Assembly: GCA_023213395.1 (NCBI GenBank)
Contig: CM041465.1
Span: 144,033,741 to 144,097,740 of the forward strand
Source of the DNA: Cycas panzhihuaensis
Lineage: Eukaryota > Cycadophyta
DNA length: 64,000 bases
Direction: 5' to 3'
Positions 45,672-56,999 of this stretch are shown piece by piece. Under the pieces are notes generated by a model. That model searched no databases, was not told where the DNA came from, and worked only from the letters and a program-made list of their open reading frames with translations. Every line of letters begins with the position of its first letter. Position 1 is the stretch's first letter. A program made the translations under genes and the position numbers.

Positions 45672-45875
45672 TGTTAGAAAATAACTTGTCATGCACATTT
45701 GTCAGCATACCAGGTTCATATTTTTATAATATTATTAGTGGTCAGTTTCATTATACTCATGAATTTATGAGTATTTAAACACTTTGTACTTTGTATTTTG
45801 ATACAATGAAAAGGTAAGGTATTTCACGATACCATTTTTGATCTTGGAGTTTTCATTTGAATTGCAAATCTAATA
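45672..45875 (+). repeat. copia-4 5' LTR
   Basis: 204 bp, from TGTTAGAAAATAAC to CAAATCTAATA. The end is TA rather than CA in both LTRs, so the change predates or accompanied this insertion. Confidence 0.93.
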
Positions 45876-45887
45876 TGGTATCAAAGT
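45876..45887 (+). promoter_or_regulatory. copia-4 primer binding site
   Basis: TGGTATCAAAGT directly follows the 5' LTR and matches the initiator-Met primer site except near its end. Confidence 0.88.
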
Positions 45888-47085
45888 GAGGTCAATTGAG
45901 ATTGAACCAAGTGTGATGAGTATTCTAATCAAAGGAAACATGTTATGAAGCTGTGAGATTAAGGGCATCGCAACCACCATTCCTTCTATGCTTCCTCCAA
46001 ATAAAGGTACTCTATTATCTATTAGTTTTTATCTTATTCTTCAGACCCATGCTTATCTCCCTATGTTGAATAATTTGTAATCGGTTTGCTGGAATGGTAT
46101 TGAGCTATCCATTTATTTCTAATTTACTATAGTTTTTCTCTGAGTAATCATTACCTTCTATTCTGTATTTTACTAAAGTTTCTGCCTCCACCTTTGTAGT
46201 TGCATTGTTATGTCTCGCCCATTTATTAATCCTTAATTCTCACTGGTCAGTCCATCATACGTTACGTCTGGTATCCTATCTACTCACGTGGATTTGATTG
46301 TCATCATCTGCCTTCTATTCACATGATTTTCTCTTTGGTGCCTCTACATTCACTGACTCTCCTATGTTCACTGACTCTTTGATTCATTGTTGATTATTGA
46401 ATATAATTGCATTATTAACATTGGATTCAAGCTGCCTTAATCTTCCTGCGTTTAGATTACATTTAGCCTACCTATGCCTGCTTGCGTTTAATCTGCCTTA
46501 ATCTGTGTTCAATATGACCTAAATCAGTTATTTCCATCTTACATCATTTGATATCTACATAGCCATATGTCATGCATGTCTACCTCGCCTTAATGCCTTT
46601 GCATTGATCAATTTAAATCATTCACCATGCTTCATTCACTACACTTCACTTGGATACTTATGTGCATTTATATCACCTTTGCCATATTTCAATTGATAAA
46701 ATCACTATTGATAGTCATTGCTCCACTTTAATTTGTTAATTCATTGATCAATCTTAACAATCGACGTGTACTTCAAGTTGTTATTCATTGATTAAGTATT
46801 TAATATTTCCTTTAAGTTTTTTTTCATTGATTAAGTATTTAATATTTCTTACATGGATCACTTAGCCCCTTAAACACTGATATTTGATTTATTTTTGATA
46901 TTATCTTAAAATTTAACTTGTGTATGTATAATTCTAGATCTTTATTTTGTGCTTAATATTATCTTTGAGTTGCTTTTGTTTGAAAAATCAATCTTACACT
47001 TGTATAATCTACCTATTTTCTCCTAGTACCCTTCTCCTTAGAGGACTAACATAAACTACCTTTAGGGGTTAGGAAGCAAGAAACT
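45888..47085 (+). other. copia-4 leader
   Basis: About 1.2 kb without coding between primer site and gag. It is unusually long for a copia leader and contains loosely repeated phrases (for example TTTAATCTGCCTTAATCTG and similar near 46430-46510). Confidence 0.6.
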
Positions 47086-47990
47086 ATGGCAGCATATCAG
47101 ATTGGATAGTCTCTATCAAAGTTTAATGGATCTGACTATCTTCCATGGTCAAGACAAATATAAGTCATTTTACAATCAAAGAGTTTGTGGAACATTGTTG
47201 CTCATGGTTTTAATCTTCCTCAACCAACTTTACCTAGTGGAAAATTAACATAGTGATGCACTCTTGATCATATATATGTCTGTTGCTGAATAAATTTTTC
47301 CTCGCATATATGGGGCCTCTACCTCCCATGAAGCTTGGAACATATTAAAAACTGGTTATGAAGGGGCCATACATCAAAGACTTTAGAATCTGAGATTAAA
47401 CTATGAAAATTTAAGGATGATGCATTTAGATTCGATTAATGAATTCATTACAAAAATGTAAGATCTAGTCAATCAAATGGTATATTTGGGAGAACAGATC
47501 TCTGAATAGAGAAACTTTGAGAAAATATTGAGAAGTGTAAGTGAAATCAATAAATTTAAAAATATTACGACTACCATTGAAGTACCCAAGGACTTGTCTA
47601 CATTAAAGGTTGATCAATTATTGTCTATATTACTCAACATGGAAGAGAAATGTAAAAGCAAGGTTACAAATGAAGATTTAGATCAAGCTTTTGCATCAAC
47701 TTCTAACTTAAGGTTGAATCGATCTCAAAAAGCAAATGTATAATGAAATCTTCAATTCTCAAGAGGAAGATCAAGAGGATCCAATCAAGGAAGAAGCTGG
47801 AATTTGTTAAGTACAAATCAAGGAAGAGGATGGAATTCTACAGGGCTAAGTCAAGGAAGAGGTTGGAACTCTATAGGATCAAGTTGGAATTCTTCGCCTT
47901 TAGGTAGAGGTGCGTCTCAAGGAAGGGGCAGGGGTTATGGTCCTTAATTCTACCGATATGGGAAATTTGGACATTTAGCTAGAAATTATT
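47086..47990 (+). pseudogene. copia-4 gag
   Basis: The start at ATG 47086 gives MAAYQIG-stop-SLSKFNGSDYLPW, the usual gag opening. A frameshift near 47265 brings the rest into the pol frame. Later blocks read HEAWNILKTGYEGAI and TLKVDQLLSILLNMEEKCKS. A Gly/Arg/Asn-rich stretch (about 47750-47940) precedes the zinc knuckle at 47948-47989, which reads F-YR-Y-GKFG-H-LARN-Y: all three Cys are replaced. Confidence 0.82.
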
Positions 47991-48059
47991 ATTCAACAAA
48001 CACTGTTACAGATACCCAAGATAATTCTTCTAAAGGTGAGAGTTTATTCTATACTAGTT

Positions 48060-49480
48060 TAATGGTAAATTCTTTGATAAATGATGAATGGTTTATTGAC
48101 TCTAGATGCTCAAGACATATGACTTACAATACTGAATTTTTTTCAAAGATTGATAAGGATCAGAAAGGGAAAGTTATATTTGGATATGACAATACCTAAG
48201 AAGTTCAAGGAAGGGGAATTGTCTCCATTAAAACAAATGACGAAGAAAACAAGGATATTCACAATGTTTTACTTGTTCCAGGATTAAAGAAAAATATGTT
48301 GTCAATTGGCCAAATGAAGGAAAAAAGATACAGGTTAGTATTTGATGATGGTGAATGCAAGATCTATGATAAGAAAAGGAATTTTTCTTTGATTACTAAA
48401 GGGGAAATGATTGAAGACAGATTGTTCAAATTAGCTCTATGTCCTCAAAATGTTGCTTTGAATGCATCAGTTAATAATGATAGTATTCTATAACATCTCC
48501 ATTATGGACATTTAAGCTATGGTAGCCTTATCAACCTAAGAAAGAAAGGAATGGTTAGTGGTCTCACTTTTATTCACAGTAACAATGATGTTTGTGAAGG
48601 ATGTGTTTTTGGAAAACATCATAGAAACAGTTTTCTTGAATCCAGTTTTCAATCTCAAACTCCATTAGAATTAGTTCATGTGGATTTATATGGGCCCATT
48701 AAGAATGTGTCACATGGAAAGGCAAGATATTTCATGATTTTGGTTGATGATTTCACAAGAAAGATTTGGGTTTACTTCCTTAAGGAAAAATCAGAAATGT
48801 TCTTGAAATTTGTAGAGTTCAGAGCTATGTCTAAAAGACAAAGTGGATTCAAAATAAAAATTCTTCATTCAGATAATGGGGGAGAATTTATCTCTAATGA
48901 CTTTAAGGATTTTTGCAGTAAAGTCAGAATAAGAAGACAATTTACAACCTCTTATACTCCCTAGTAAAATGGAGTAGCTGAAAGAAAGATAAGGACTATT
49001 ACAGAAATGGCAAGATATATGCTAAAAGGAAAAAAATTAAATGATTCATTTTGGGATGAAACAATAAATACAACCATATATTTACTAAATAAAAGTCCAA
49101 CTAAGGCATTGAAGGATGTGACTCCAAAGGAAGCACGAACAGGTAAGAGGCCTGATGTAAGCAATTTAAGAGTGTTTAGTTGTGTTGCTTATGCCTATAT
49201 TCCTAATCAGAAAAGAATAAAATTGGAGAGCAAAAACATTAAGTGCATCTTTATAGGCTATTCTGATGAGCAAAAGGCCTATAGACTTTATGATCCAATT
49301 GCAAAGGTTTTCTTTATGAGCAGAGATGTTATTTTTGATGAACATGGTGAATATAAGGGTGAAGACGACAAAGGTAAGGAAATTTTAATTGAGATTGGTA
49401 CTTCAGAAAAGAAGACAAATACAAATTTGACTGAAGATTCAAGCTCAAATCAACAATAGGGATAGGATCCAAAATGGCTT
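48060..49480 (+). pseudogene. copia-4 protease and integrase
   Basis: The protease motif is WFIDSRCSRHMTY, where the catalytic Asp and Ser are kept but the Gly is Arg. GAG-pre-integrase reads HLHYGHLSYGSL, then CEGCVFGKHHRN. The integrase core has Asp in LVHVDLYGP and Asp in HSDNGGEF; the Glu is in VAERKIR. The motif TPQQNG has both Gln codons as stops (48962-48967). The C-terminal half continues through DVTPKEARTGKRP and YRLYDPIAK. No frameshift. Confidence 0.88.
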
Positions 49481-49599
49481 ACAAGAAGTTATAATCCTAA
49501 AAATATTTTGGATAATGACTTTAACAAAATATTCACAAGATCACAAGCTAAGGTAAATTATGCTCTAATGTCTCAAGTGATGCAGAAAGATGAACCTTA

Positions 49600-51145
49600 A
49601 ACTTTTGAGGAAGCTACAAAAAGCAATGAATGGGCTCAAGCAATGGAAGCAGAACTCGATGCCATAAATTGGAATAAAACATGGGATATGGTTGAATTAC
49701 CACCAGGTAAGAATGTCATTGGAACCAAATGGATATATAAGACTAAATACAAAGCTTATGGTACCATTGACAAATATAAGGCAAGACTAGTTGCAAAGGG
49801 CTATGCTCAATAAGAAGGTGTAGACTATGAAAAAACCTTTACTCCAGTTACCAAGATGACTACCATTAGGTGTATCTTATCTCTTGATGCTCATCTTGGT
49901 TAGAAGAAATATCAAATAGATGTAAAATCAACTTTTCTCAATGGTTATGTTGATGAAGAAATGTATGTCTCTCAACCTCAAGGTTTTGAAGTTAAGGGAC
50001 ATGAACACTTGGTGTGTAGACTCAAAAAATCTTTATATAGACTAAAACAAGCACCAAGAGCTTGGTATGCAAGGATTGATAAATATCTTTAGGATAAAGG
50101 TTTTCAAAGAAGTAATTCAGATTCAAATATTTACATAAAGACCTCCAATATTTTGATTGTTGCAGTGTATATTGATGATTTAATTTACACTGGTAACGAT
50201 GATGAGTTACTTCAAGAATTCAAAAGAGATATGAATTCTAAATTTGAGATGACAGACTTAGGATAATTATATTATTTTCTTGGAATTGAAGTATGGCAGG
50301 ATAATAGTGGAATATATATGTCTCAAAGCAAATACGCTATGGATATCTTAAGAAAATTCAACATGACCGATTGTAATTCCTATGCCACTCCCATTGAAAT
50401 TGGATTAAAGCTAAGTAAGCATGAAGAATCCACATTAATTGACCCCACTCTATATCGTCAGCTAATTGGAAACCTCATGTGCCTTATTAATACAAGACCA
50501 GACATAACATATGATGTCAACCTAACTTCAAGGTTCATGGTAAATCCTAAGCAGGAACATTGGAATGCTGCCAAGAGAATTTGCAAGTACATTAAGGGAA
50601 TAATTGATCATGGTCTCTTTTATAACTCTTCAAATAAATGTAGCCTGATTATCTATTCTAACGTAGATTGGGCTAATGATATGGAAGATTGAAAATCTAT
50701 CACAAGTTATATCTTCAACATTGGTTTAGCAGCAATATCTTGGAATATAAAGAAACAACCCACTATGTCATTATCCACAACAGAAGCAGAATACAAGGCA
50801 GTTGAAGCGATAAGTTGAGAAGCTGTTTGGATTAGAAGACTACTTAAAGATCTACATCAAAGGCAAAGCAATCCTATGATAATTCATTGCGATAATCAAA
50901 GCACAATACAAATGTCAAAGAATCCAGTCTTACATGCAAGAATAAAGCATATTGAGATTAAACATCACTACATTCAAGAGCTAGTTCAAGAAGGACATAT
51001 TGAACTTATACATTGCAGAACAAAAGATCAAATTGCTGATATATTTACAAAGGCTCTACCAAGGATCAAGCATTACAAGCTTAAGGAAGGTTTGCGAATT
51101 TTTCAAAATGTACATTATGGGGGAGTGTTAGAAAATAACTTGTAA
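49600..51145 (+). pseudogene. copia-4 reverse transcriptase and RNase H
   Basis: RT runs from the opening EEATKSNEWAQAMEAELDAI through KARLVAKGYAQ, QIDVKSTFLNGYVDEEMYV, RLKQAPRAWYARI and the intact box VYIDDLIYTGND (Asp pair 50174-50179). RNase H follows (YSNVDWANDMED, STTEAEYKAVEA, IHCDNQSTIQMSKN, ADIFTKALP) to a stop at 51145. About eight in-frame stops occur, nearly all one C-to-T or G-to-A step from the residue expected. The frame itself is never broken. Confidence 0.88.
51113..51125 (+). promoter_or_regulatory. copia-4 polypurine tract
   Basis: The run attatgggggag lies directly before the 3' LTR and overlaps the last codons of pol. Confidence 0.85.
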
Positions 51146-51330
51146 TGCACATTTGTCAGCTTGCAAGGTTCATATTTTTACAATATTATTAGTGGTCAAT
51201 ATTCATTATACTCATGAATTTATGAGTATTTAAATGCTTTGTACTTTATATTTTAATGCAATAAAAAGGTAAGGTATTTCACGATACCATTTTCGATCCT
51301 GGAGTTTTCATTTGAATTGCAGATCTAATA
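51126..51330 (+). repeat. copia-4 3' LTR
   Basis: 205 bp, from TGTTAGAAAATAAC to CAGATCTAATA, followed by the AAACT duplication. Confidence 0.93.
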
Positions 51331-52250
51331 AAACTTACTAAAACATCTAACATGTCATCCATTCAAGGAATTGGGAACCTATACCTAATTATGATTTTAT
51401 TAATTACCCTACAATCAATACAGAACCTCTCATAGCCATCTTTCTTTGAGATTAAAAATGTAGAAGTTACACATGGACTCAAGCTCTCTCTCATTGTAAT
51501 TTTTTGTATCAATCCACCTAGTTATCTATTTAATTTTATATTCTTTACTAGGCTCATTCAATAGGTTGTTTGATTTGGTAAAGTAGACCCTAGAATTTGA
51601 TTAATATAATGTTGGATATCCTTTATAAGTGTAAACCTATCTAGTAACTCATTTAATTTTTCATCTATATACTTTGTTAATATGCTTGCTAACTCATTTA
51701 GTACTTGTACATCTTCTTCCTTAACATTCTTTACCATCAAGGTATAAAATATATTAGTTAATTTTACTTCTTCTAGGGATTCCTTTGTTATAAACATAAT
51801 CTTTGCTTGTCCTTCTTCCTTTACATGCAATAACATAATCCTTCCAGAATTTGTAAGTATTCTTCCTACCATCATAATAGGCACTCCTTTCATACTATTA
51901 TGGTCTCCCTAATAAAATGTACCATAAATCTATTAGGAGAACATCATACTGTACCCCATTGTTATACATATATCTAATGGTAAAAATTACTAAATATCTC
52001 TTATGCATTACCACCTCACTCCTTTTCTTTACCTAAGAAATTATGTAGGGAGTAAGATGCCTTTTACAATACAATCCTAATTTTTCTACCATCTTGTTAG
52101 AAACCATATTCTTGTTTATAACAACTTTGTAAACATTATATCTCAAGGTGCATCTCATCTAGAAGATATTATTACATAGTTATGAATTATTATTTACATT
52201 CATATTTCCTTTTTCCTACACTTGACCTTATTTTGGAGTAATCAAAGTTC
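51331..52250 (-). pseudogene. gypsy-4 protease and RT start remnant
   Basis: On the minus strand the protease region reads VVINKNMVSNKMVEKLGL (active motif lost) and ends in a block with LLGRP. The RT start follows (RFTLIKDIQHYINQILGSTL, then IRESLSPC-type block, FLISKKDGYERFCIDCRVIN, RYRFPIP and MDDMLDVLV) and is cut by copia-4 at 51331. The frame at 51558-51893 (MKGVPIMM and on) is the protease-RT linker. Confidence 0.82.
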
Positions 52251-52344
52251 TTCTTATATTTACTATAATTGTTACATGTTGTTCCTCATCTTGAACTAAG
52301 TTCACTCTTGGTTGCCCTCCTTAGTTTCCTGGTTAATTATAATT

Positions 52345-53392
52345 ATAAGGATCTTCATAGGCCTTATGACCTTTTTCATTGTATTTGAAGCAAATAATAG
52401 ACCTCCTTAGGGTATTACCTCCTCTACTAAGGTCTTTATCTCTATGTGCTTCTCAGAAACCTCTAGCTCTTAACTAATTCTAGACACCCCTATGATCTTG
52501 TCTCTTTGTAACTACACCTTACCTTACATCATCCAGCCTCTTTATCTAATTTGATGAATCTATATGGAAATAATTAAAGCCATTCATACCTATAAATAGG
52601 GTTTATGAATCCTTTCTTATTACACATGATTTTTTAATAAGGTTTCAATTATGTTTCTCCTTTACTTTTAATGTAAATTACTAAGCATCTTCAATATTAT
52701 TAATCCTAATCATGATAAGTTCATCTTGGATAGAAAGCATTAAGCCATTTACATACCCATCCATCATTTTCTCTTTTATTTCTTCATGATCCAACTTCAT
52801 AGATAAGTTATAAAATTCATCTGTATAGTCTTAGATACTCATCTCTCTCTACCTTAAGTTTTAAAACTTTTTAAACAAGGTTTGAAAGTAGTCCATTAGA
52901 AGGAATTTTTTATCTAATTTCTTTACCATCTTATTCTATTTTCTAATCTTATCTATCTCATTTCTTAGCATCTCCCTTTGTATGTGATCCCACCATATTG
53001 CATGACCTTTTAATTTGGTGCATGCAAGTTTAATTTTCTTTTCCTTTATCATTTTTATTTTCATTCAAAGAATATCTCCATACTATTTAACTAAACAACC
53101 AACTCTTTAAGATGCCTTTATACTTTAGAATATTAAGTTTTACTTAATTATTCTTTTCTTTAAGTGATCTCAATATTCTTTCCTCAAAGGATAATAGTTC
53201 TTGGGGTCCCTCTTCCTTAAGCTCTACTCTAGCTTTTGGTTATAATTCTACATCACTATTATATCTTTCTACCTTATCCATTCCTTAAGAGGGTCTTTCA
53301 TTACCTCATCACCACCTCAACAAGCTCTTTTACCCTCCTTTATAGATGTTGTATACTTATGCTTAATTATGAAGTTTTCCCTCTAGACATCT
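52345..53392 (-). pseudogene. gypsy-4 gag remnant
   Basis: The minus strand shows a gag core: MDYFQTLFKKF, then DYTDEFYNLSMKLDHEEIKE, KMMDGYVNGLMLSIQDEL and a zinc knuckle at 52351-52392 reading C-FK-Y-NEKG-H-KAYE-D. The N-terminal part near 53000-53390 is much broken. A possible start ATG at 53390 (MSRGKTS) falls within the copia-5 target duplication. Confidence 0.75.
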
Positions 53393-53846
53393 TGTTAGAG
53401 AGAGGGATTTATTTGACATTTACAAGATATCATCATAATATTCAAAATAAACACATACATCTATAAATATCAATTAATACATGGATGCACCATATTGACA
53501 AGTCAAAAAAAACCCTAGTGGAGATAAAAAAAACCACCTCCTAAAATAATAATTTATAATAATAATAAATACAGTATAGAGTGAATGTTATAAGGATCTT
53601 ATCCTCTCTTTAAGTTGATGTCAATCTATCTTACATACAACCTCCACCTGATCAACTAAATCTTTGACTAACCTAACCAAACTCATAGAATCTAGGAGAA
53701 GATACTTTAAGGAAGATAAAGGTTCATTGAAATGGGTAGTTATCCATTTCAATGAACTATATAATTAATTAATATAAAGTAACATTAGAAAAGAAACCTT
53801 ATTAAAAGATAACATTAATACATGAAAAGATAATATTTTTCTAACA
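53393..53846 (-). repeat. copia-5 3' LTR
   Basis: From TGTTAGAGAGAGGG to TTTTTCTAACA. It contains a perfect inverted repeat with 14-bp arms (53722-53735 and 53744-53757), imperfect in the other LTR. Confidence 0.88.
53722..53757. repeat. Perfect hairpin in copia-5 LTR
   Basis: GTTCATTGAAATGG and CCATTTCAATGAAC are separated by eight bases. The matching place in the other LTR (about 60570-60606) has three changes in one arm and loop. Role unknown. Confidence 0.8.
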
Positions 53847-53984
53847 TCCCTATTTAATGTTATCTTTTGTATAATAGATGATATAGAAGATAGAAAGAAG
53901 AAGAAGAAGACTTTAGCATGATGATCCCCCTTTAATAAATACTTTTTCAATCTTTAACAAATCTTAAAGTTTAACAAAATTTAA

Positions 53985-54380
53985 TTATGTTAATGACTTT
54001 ATAAGAATATCTACAATCTGTAAATCTATAGGATAATAAAATAGATTAATAGTATTATTATTTACAAGATTACGTATAAAATATTGATGTAATTCTATGT
54101 GTTTTATCTTAGAAAATGCAATATGATTAGTAGAAATAGATATCTCACCTTGATTATCAACATTAATTTTAATAGATGAGTTAGGAAATAAACCAAGTTT
54201 ACTTAATAAAGATTTAATCCAAAGTACTTCTTTACCTACTTCTACCAATGCTTGATATTTAGTTTTTGTTGTAGATAAAGTCAATACTTGTATTTTCTTA
54301 CTAGACCACATGATAGGTGAGTAATCAAGGAAGAAGATGTAACCAATTATAGATTTTCTATTATCAGAATCTCCCACCTA
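53985..54380 (-). pseudogene. copia-5 RNase H remnant
   Basis: The frame reads MGDSDNRKSIIGYIFFLDYS, then IMWSSKKIQVLTLSTTKTKY and VDNQGEISISTNHIAFSKIK, ending QIVDILIKSLT. It is the C-terminal RNase H of copia polyproteins. The TEAEY Glu motif reads TKTKY, so a catalytic residue is lost. Confidence 0.85.
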
Positions 54381-54399
54381 ATTCAAATCTATATATCCT

Positions 54400-55550
54400 A
54401 TCAATTTTAGGTTAGTACTATCAAAGTTATAAGTTAAACCATGATAAATTATACCTTAAAGATATCTTAGAATTTATTTTATTACTTTCCAGTGTGATTC
54501 ATAATGCTTTTGCGAGCATCTAAAATACAACGCAACAACATAGGAGATATCTGGGTAGGTATAGGTTAAGTAAATTAGACTACCTATCAATTAACGATAT
54601 AAGGTAGGATCACAAGATGGGGATAAATAATCAATTATTAATTTTACACCTAATTATAGTGGTGTAGGAACTAGCTTGGCATTATCCATATTAAACCTTG
54701 TTATTAGATCAATAATATACTTAGGTTGAGAAATAGTGATTTTTGAATATGATTGACAAATTTGCAAGCCTAAAATATAATGTAGTAGACCTAAGTCTAT
54801 CATTTCAAATTTATTCATCAGAATTGATTTTAACTGAAGAATATGAGAACGTATAGAACCACTTATAATAATATCATCCACATAAAAGAATTAAAATAGT
54901 GATATTATCATCTTGTCTTTGAAAATAAAGATCAAGATCACTAATACACTTAGTATATCTATTTTGTAAAATATAGTCATGAATTTTAGTATACTAAGCT
55001 TATAGAGCTCGTTTAGAACCATACAAAGATTTTTATAACTTGCAGACAAGATTAGGGTTACTAACAAAACCAAGAGATTATTTCTTGTAGATTTCTTCTT
55101 TAAAGTCATCATTTAGAAAGGTGCTTTTCACATCTATCTGATGAATCTACTAGCTAAATTTGGCTGGTAATACGATGATATTTTAATTGTGTTTATCTTG
55201 GATAGAAGAGTCAAGATTTTGGTATAGTCAATACCATCAACTTATGAAAAACCTTTGGCTATTAAATGAGCTTTGTATTTTTCAATTGCTCCTTTTAAGT
55301 TGTACGTGGTTCAGTAAACCCATTTACAGTCTACCAAGTTCTTTCTAGGAGGTAAAGTAATTAGATCCCAAGTTGAGTTCTTTTTAAGAGCATCAATTTT
55401 AACTTGCATAGATTACTACTATGTTAGATTATTACTTACTTCTATAAAGGTTTTAGGATCATCACTGGCTATGACTTTAGCCATTAGGGTAAAATTGGAT
55501 TAAAGCTTTTGGAAACAAGTTCTTCTAGTATCTGAGGGATTACCAACATT
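54400..55550 (-). pseudogene. copia-5 reverse transcriptase remnant
   Basis: The minus strand shows the active box FYVDDIIISG (Asp pair at 54873-54878), then KSILMNKFEMIDLGLLHYIL and QPKYIIDLITRFNMDNAKL. Upstream parts (about 54891-55480) carry the earlier RT blocks with stops. The recognised stretches between 53985 and 55112 share one frame. Confidence 0.8.
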
Positions 55551-55749
55551 AGAACTAGTATTAGAAAGAGTTTTTTGAGTCTAAACATGTTGTTTCCTAT
55601 CGTTAGTAGGTTGTTCAGGAGAAGTAGGCTGACTAGTCATAGATGGATCTAAGGTAGTAAGTTAGGTCAAGGTCTAATTTTGGACTTGAGTGGATAAAGA
55701 CTTGATTATTTTAGGGTTAACTTATTTATCAAAGGGGTTAACTAAGTAA

Positions 55750-56900
55750 GTATTAGTTAGCAGGTTTTCAATAGGAAGTTCAACATAAGAAGTGTTTAAT
55801 AAAGATCCTTCTTCATCAAATACAATATCATGTAAGATCAAAATCTTATGCATGATTGGGTTAAGAATTCGATAAGCTTTGCTTTCTTCGATGTAATCAA
55901 CAAAGATAAACTTAGAACTCTTAGGGTGAAGTTTTTGTCATTTTTCTTTGGGAACATGCCCCCAAGTAATACTTCCAAAGATTCTAAGATGTTTTATAAA
56001 AGGTTTACAACCATACAACTTCTGTTCTTACAAAACATTCTATAAAGATTTAGTTAATAAGTAGTTTAAGAGGTAGTTGGAGTAAGCAATTGCTTCTACC
56101 CATAACTTTAATTTAATACCTTTTGTATATATCATACATCTAGTCATTTCAACAAGGGTATGGTTTTTATGTTCAACAACATCATTTTGCTAAGAGGTGT
56201 AAGCTATGGAATGTAGAATCATATTCCATACTTCTTGTCGTAAGAAGTAAATTTATTGCTTAGATATTCCTTAACATAATAGGATCTAAAGAGTTTGATT
56301 TTAGAGTTAGCTTGATTTTCAACTAACGTTTTGAGCTCAATAAAGATGTCAAATATTTGAATCCTTATTTTGAGCATGTACAACCAACACTTTCTATAGA
56401 AATCATCGATGAAGGTGACAAAATATCTACTTCTAAACTACCAAGGTACTTAGAATTAACCATAAATTTCGAAGTGAATAAGTTCAAGTTAAGCTTTTGT
56501 TCGAAAAGAGATGTGATGTGGGAAAGGGTCCATGTGTTATTTACCTATAACATAGGATTCACAAACACCATAAACAGTGTTTAGGGGGGTAAGCCATGAA
56601 CCATACAATGATTACTTAGGTATTGAAGTTTGCCATAGTTTATATGGCTAAATTGGCCATGTCACAACTTACTAACAAGGTCTGATTTTTCTATAAAGGC
56701 ATTGAAGGTTTTGGTTTTAGAATGTTGATGGTTTGTTAAATTATAAAAACCTATTTTGTGATTAGCAAGTCCTGAAGCAATTGGTTTGAATTTATTCAAG
56801 GTTTGTTTCATGATAAACTTACCTTTCTAGAATTCAATAATGAGGTCTTTCTAGCAAATTTAATAGGCTGAGAAGAGATTCAGTCACAAACCAGGAATAT
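55750..56900 (-). pseudogene. copia-5 integrase remnant
   Basis: The C-terminal block reads FIKHLRIFGSITWGHVPKEK, then KFIFVDYIEESKAYRILNPI and HDIVFDEEGSL (about 55800-55995). The core lies further up to about 56800 in broken frames. Plus-strand frames here (55848-56045, 56357-56584) are shadows. Confidence 0.7.
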
Positions 56901-56999
56901 AAAATATGTCCTTGATTGAACTATTTTTCAAAGAAACATTGTGTGTTCCTTTGACTTTTAGTTGAGATCCACTCTCAAAAGAGATTTCCTCTTCAAAGT

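Larger units (their letters stand above)
45672..51330 (+). mobile_element. Ty1/copia retrotransposon copia-4, complete copy
   Basis: LTRs at 45672-45875 and 51126-51330 are about 92% identical by hand count. Perfect AAACT target duplications flank the element (45667-45671 and 51331-51335). Primer site and polypurine tract are in place. Gag-pol on the plus strand is nearly continuous: from 47528 to the pol stop at 51145 all recognised coding is in one frame, interrupted only by stop codons. It is inserted in the RT of gypsy-4 in the opposite orientation. Confidence 0.93.

Noticed and set aside
56357-56584. Plus-strand gene of 75 codons
   Set aside because: It lies opposite copia-5 integrase and has no motif of its own.
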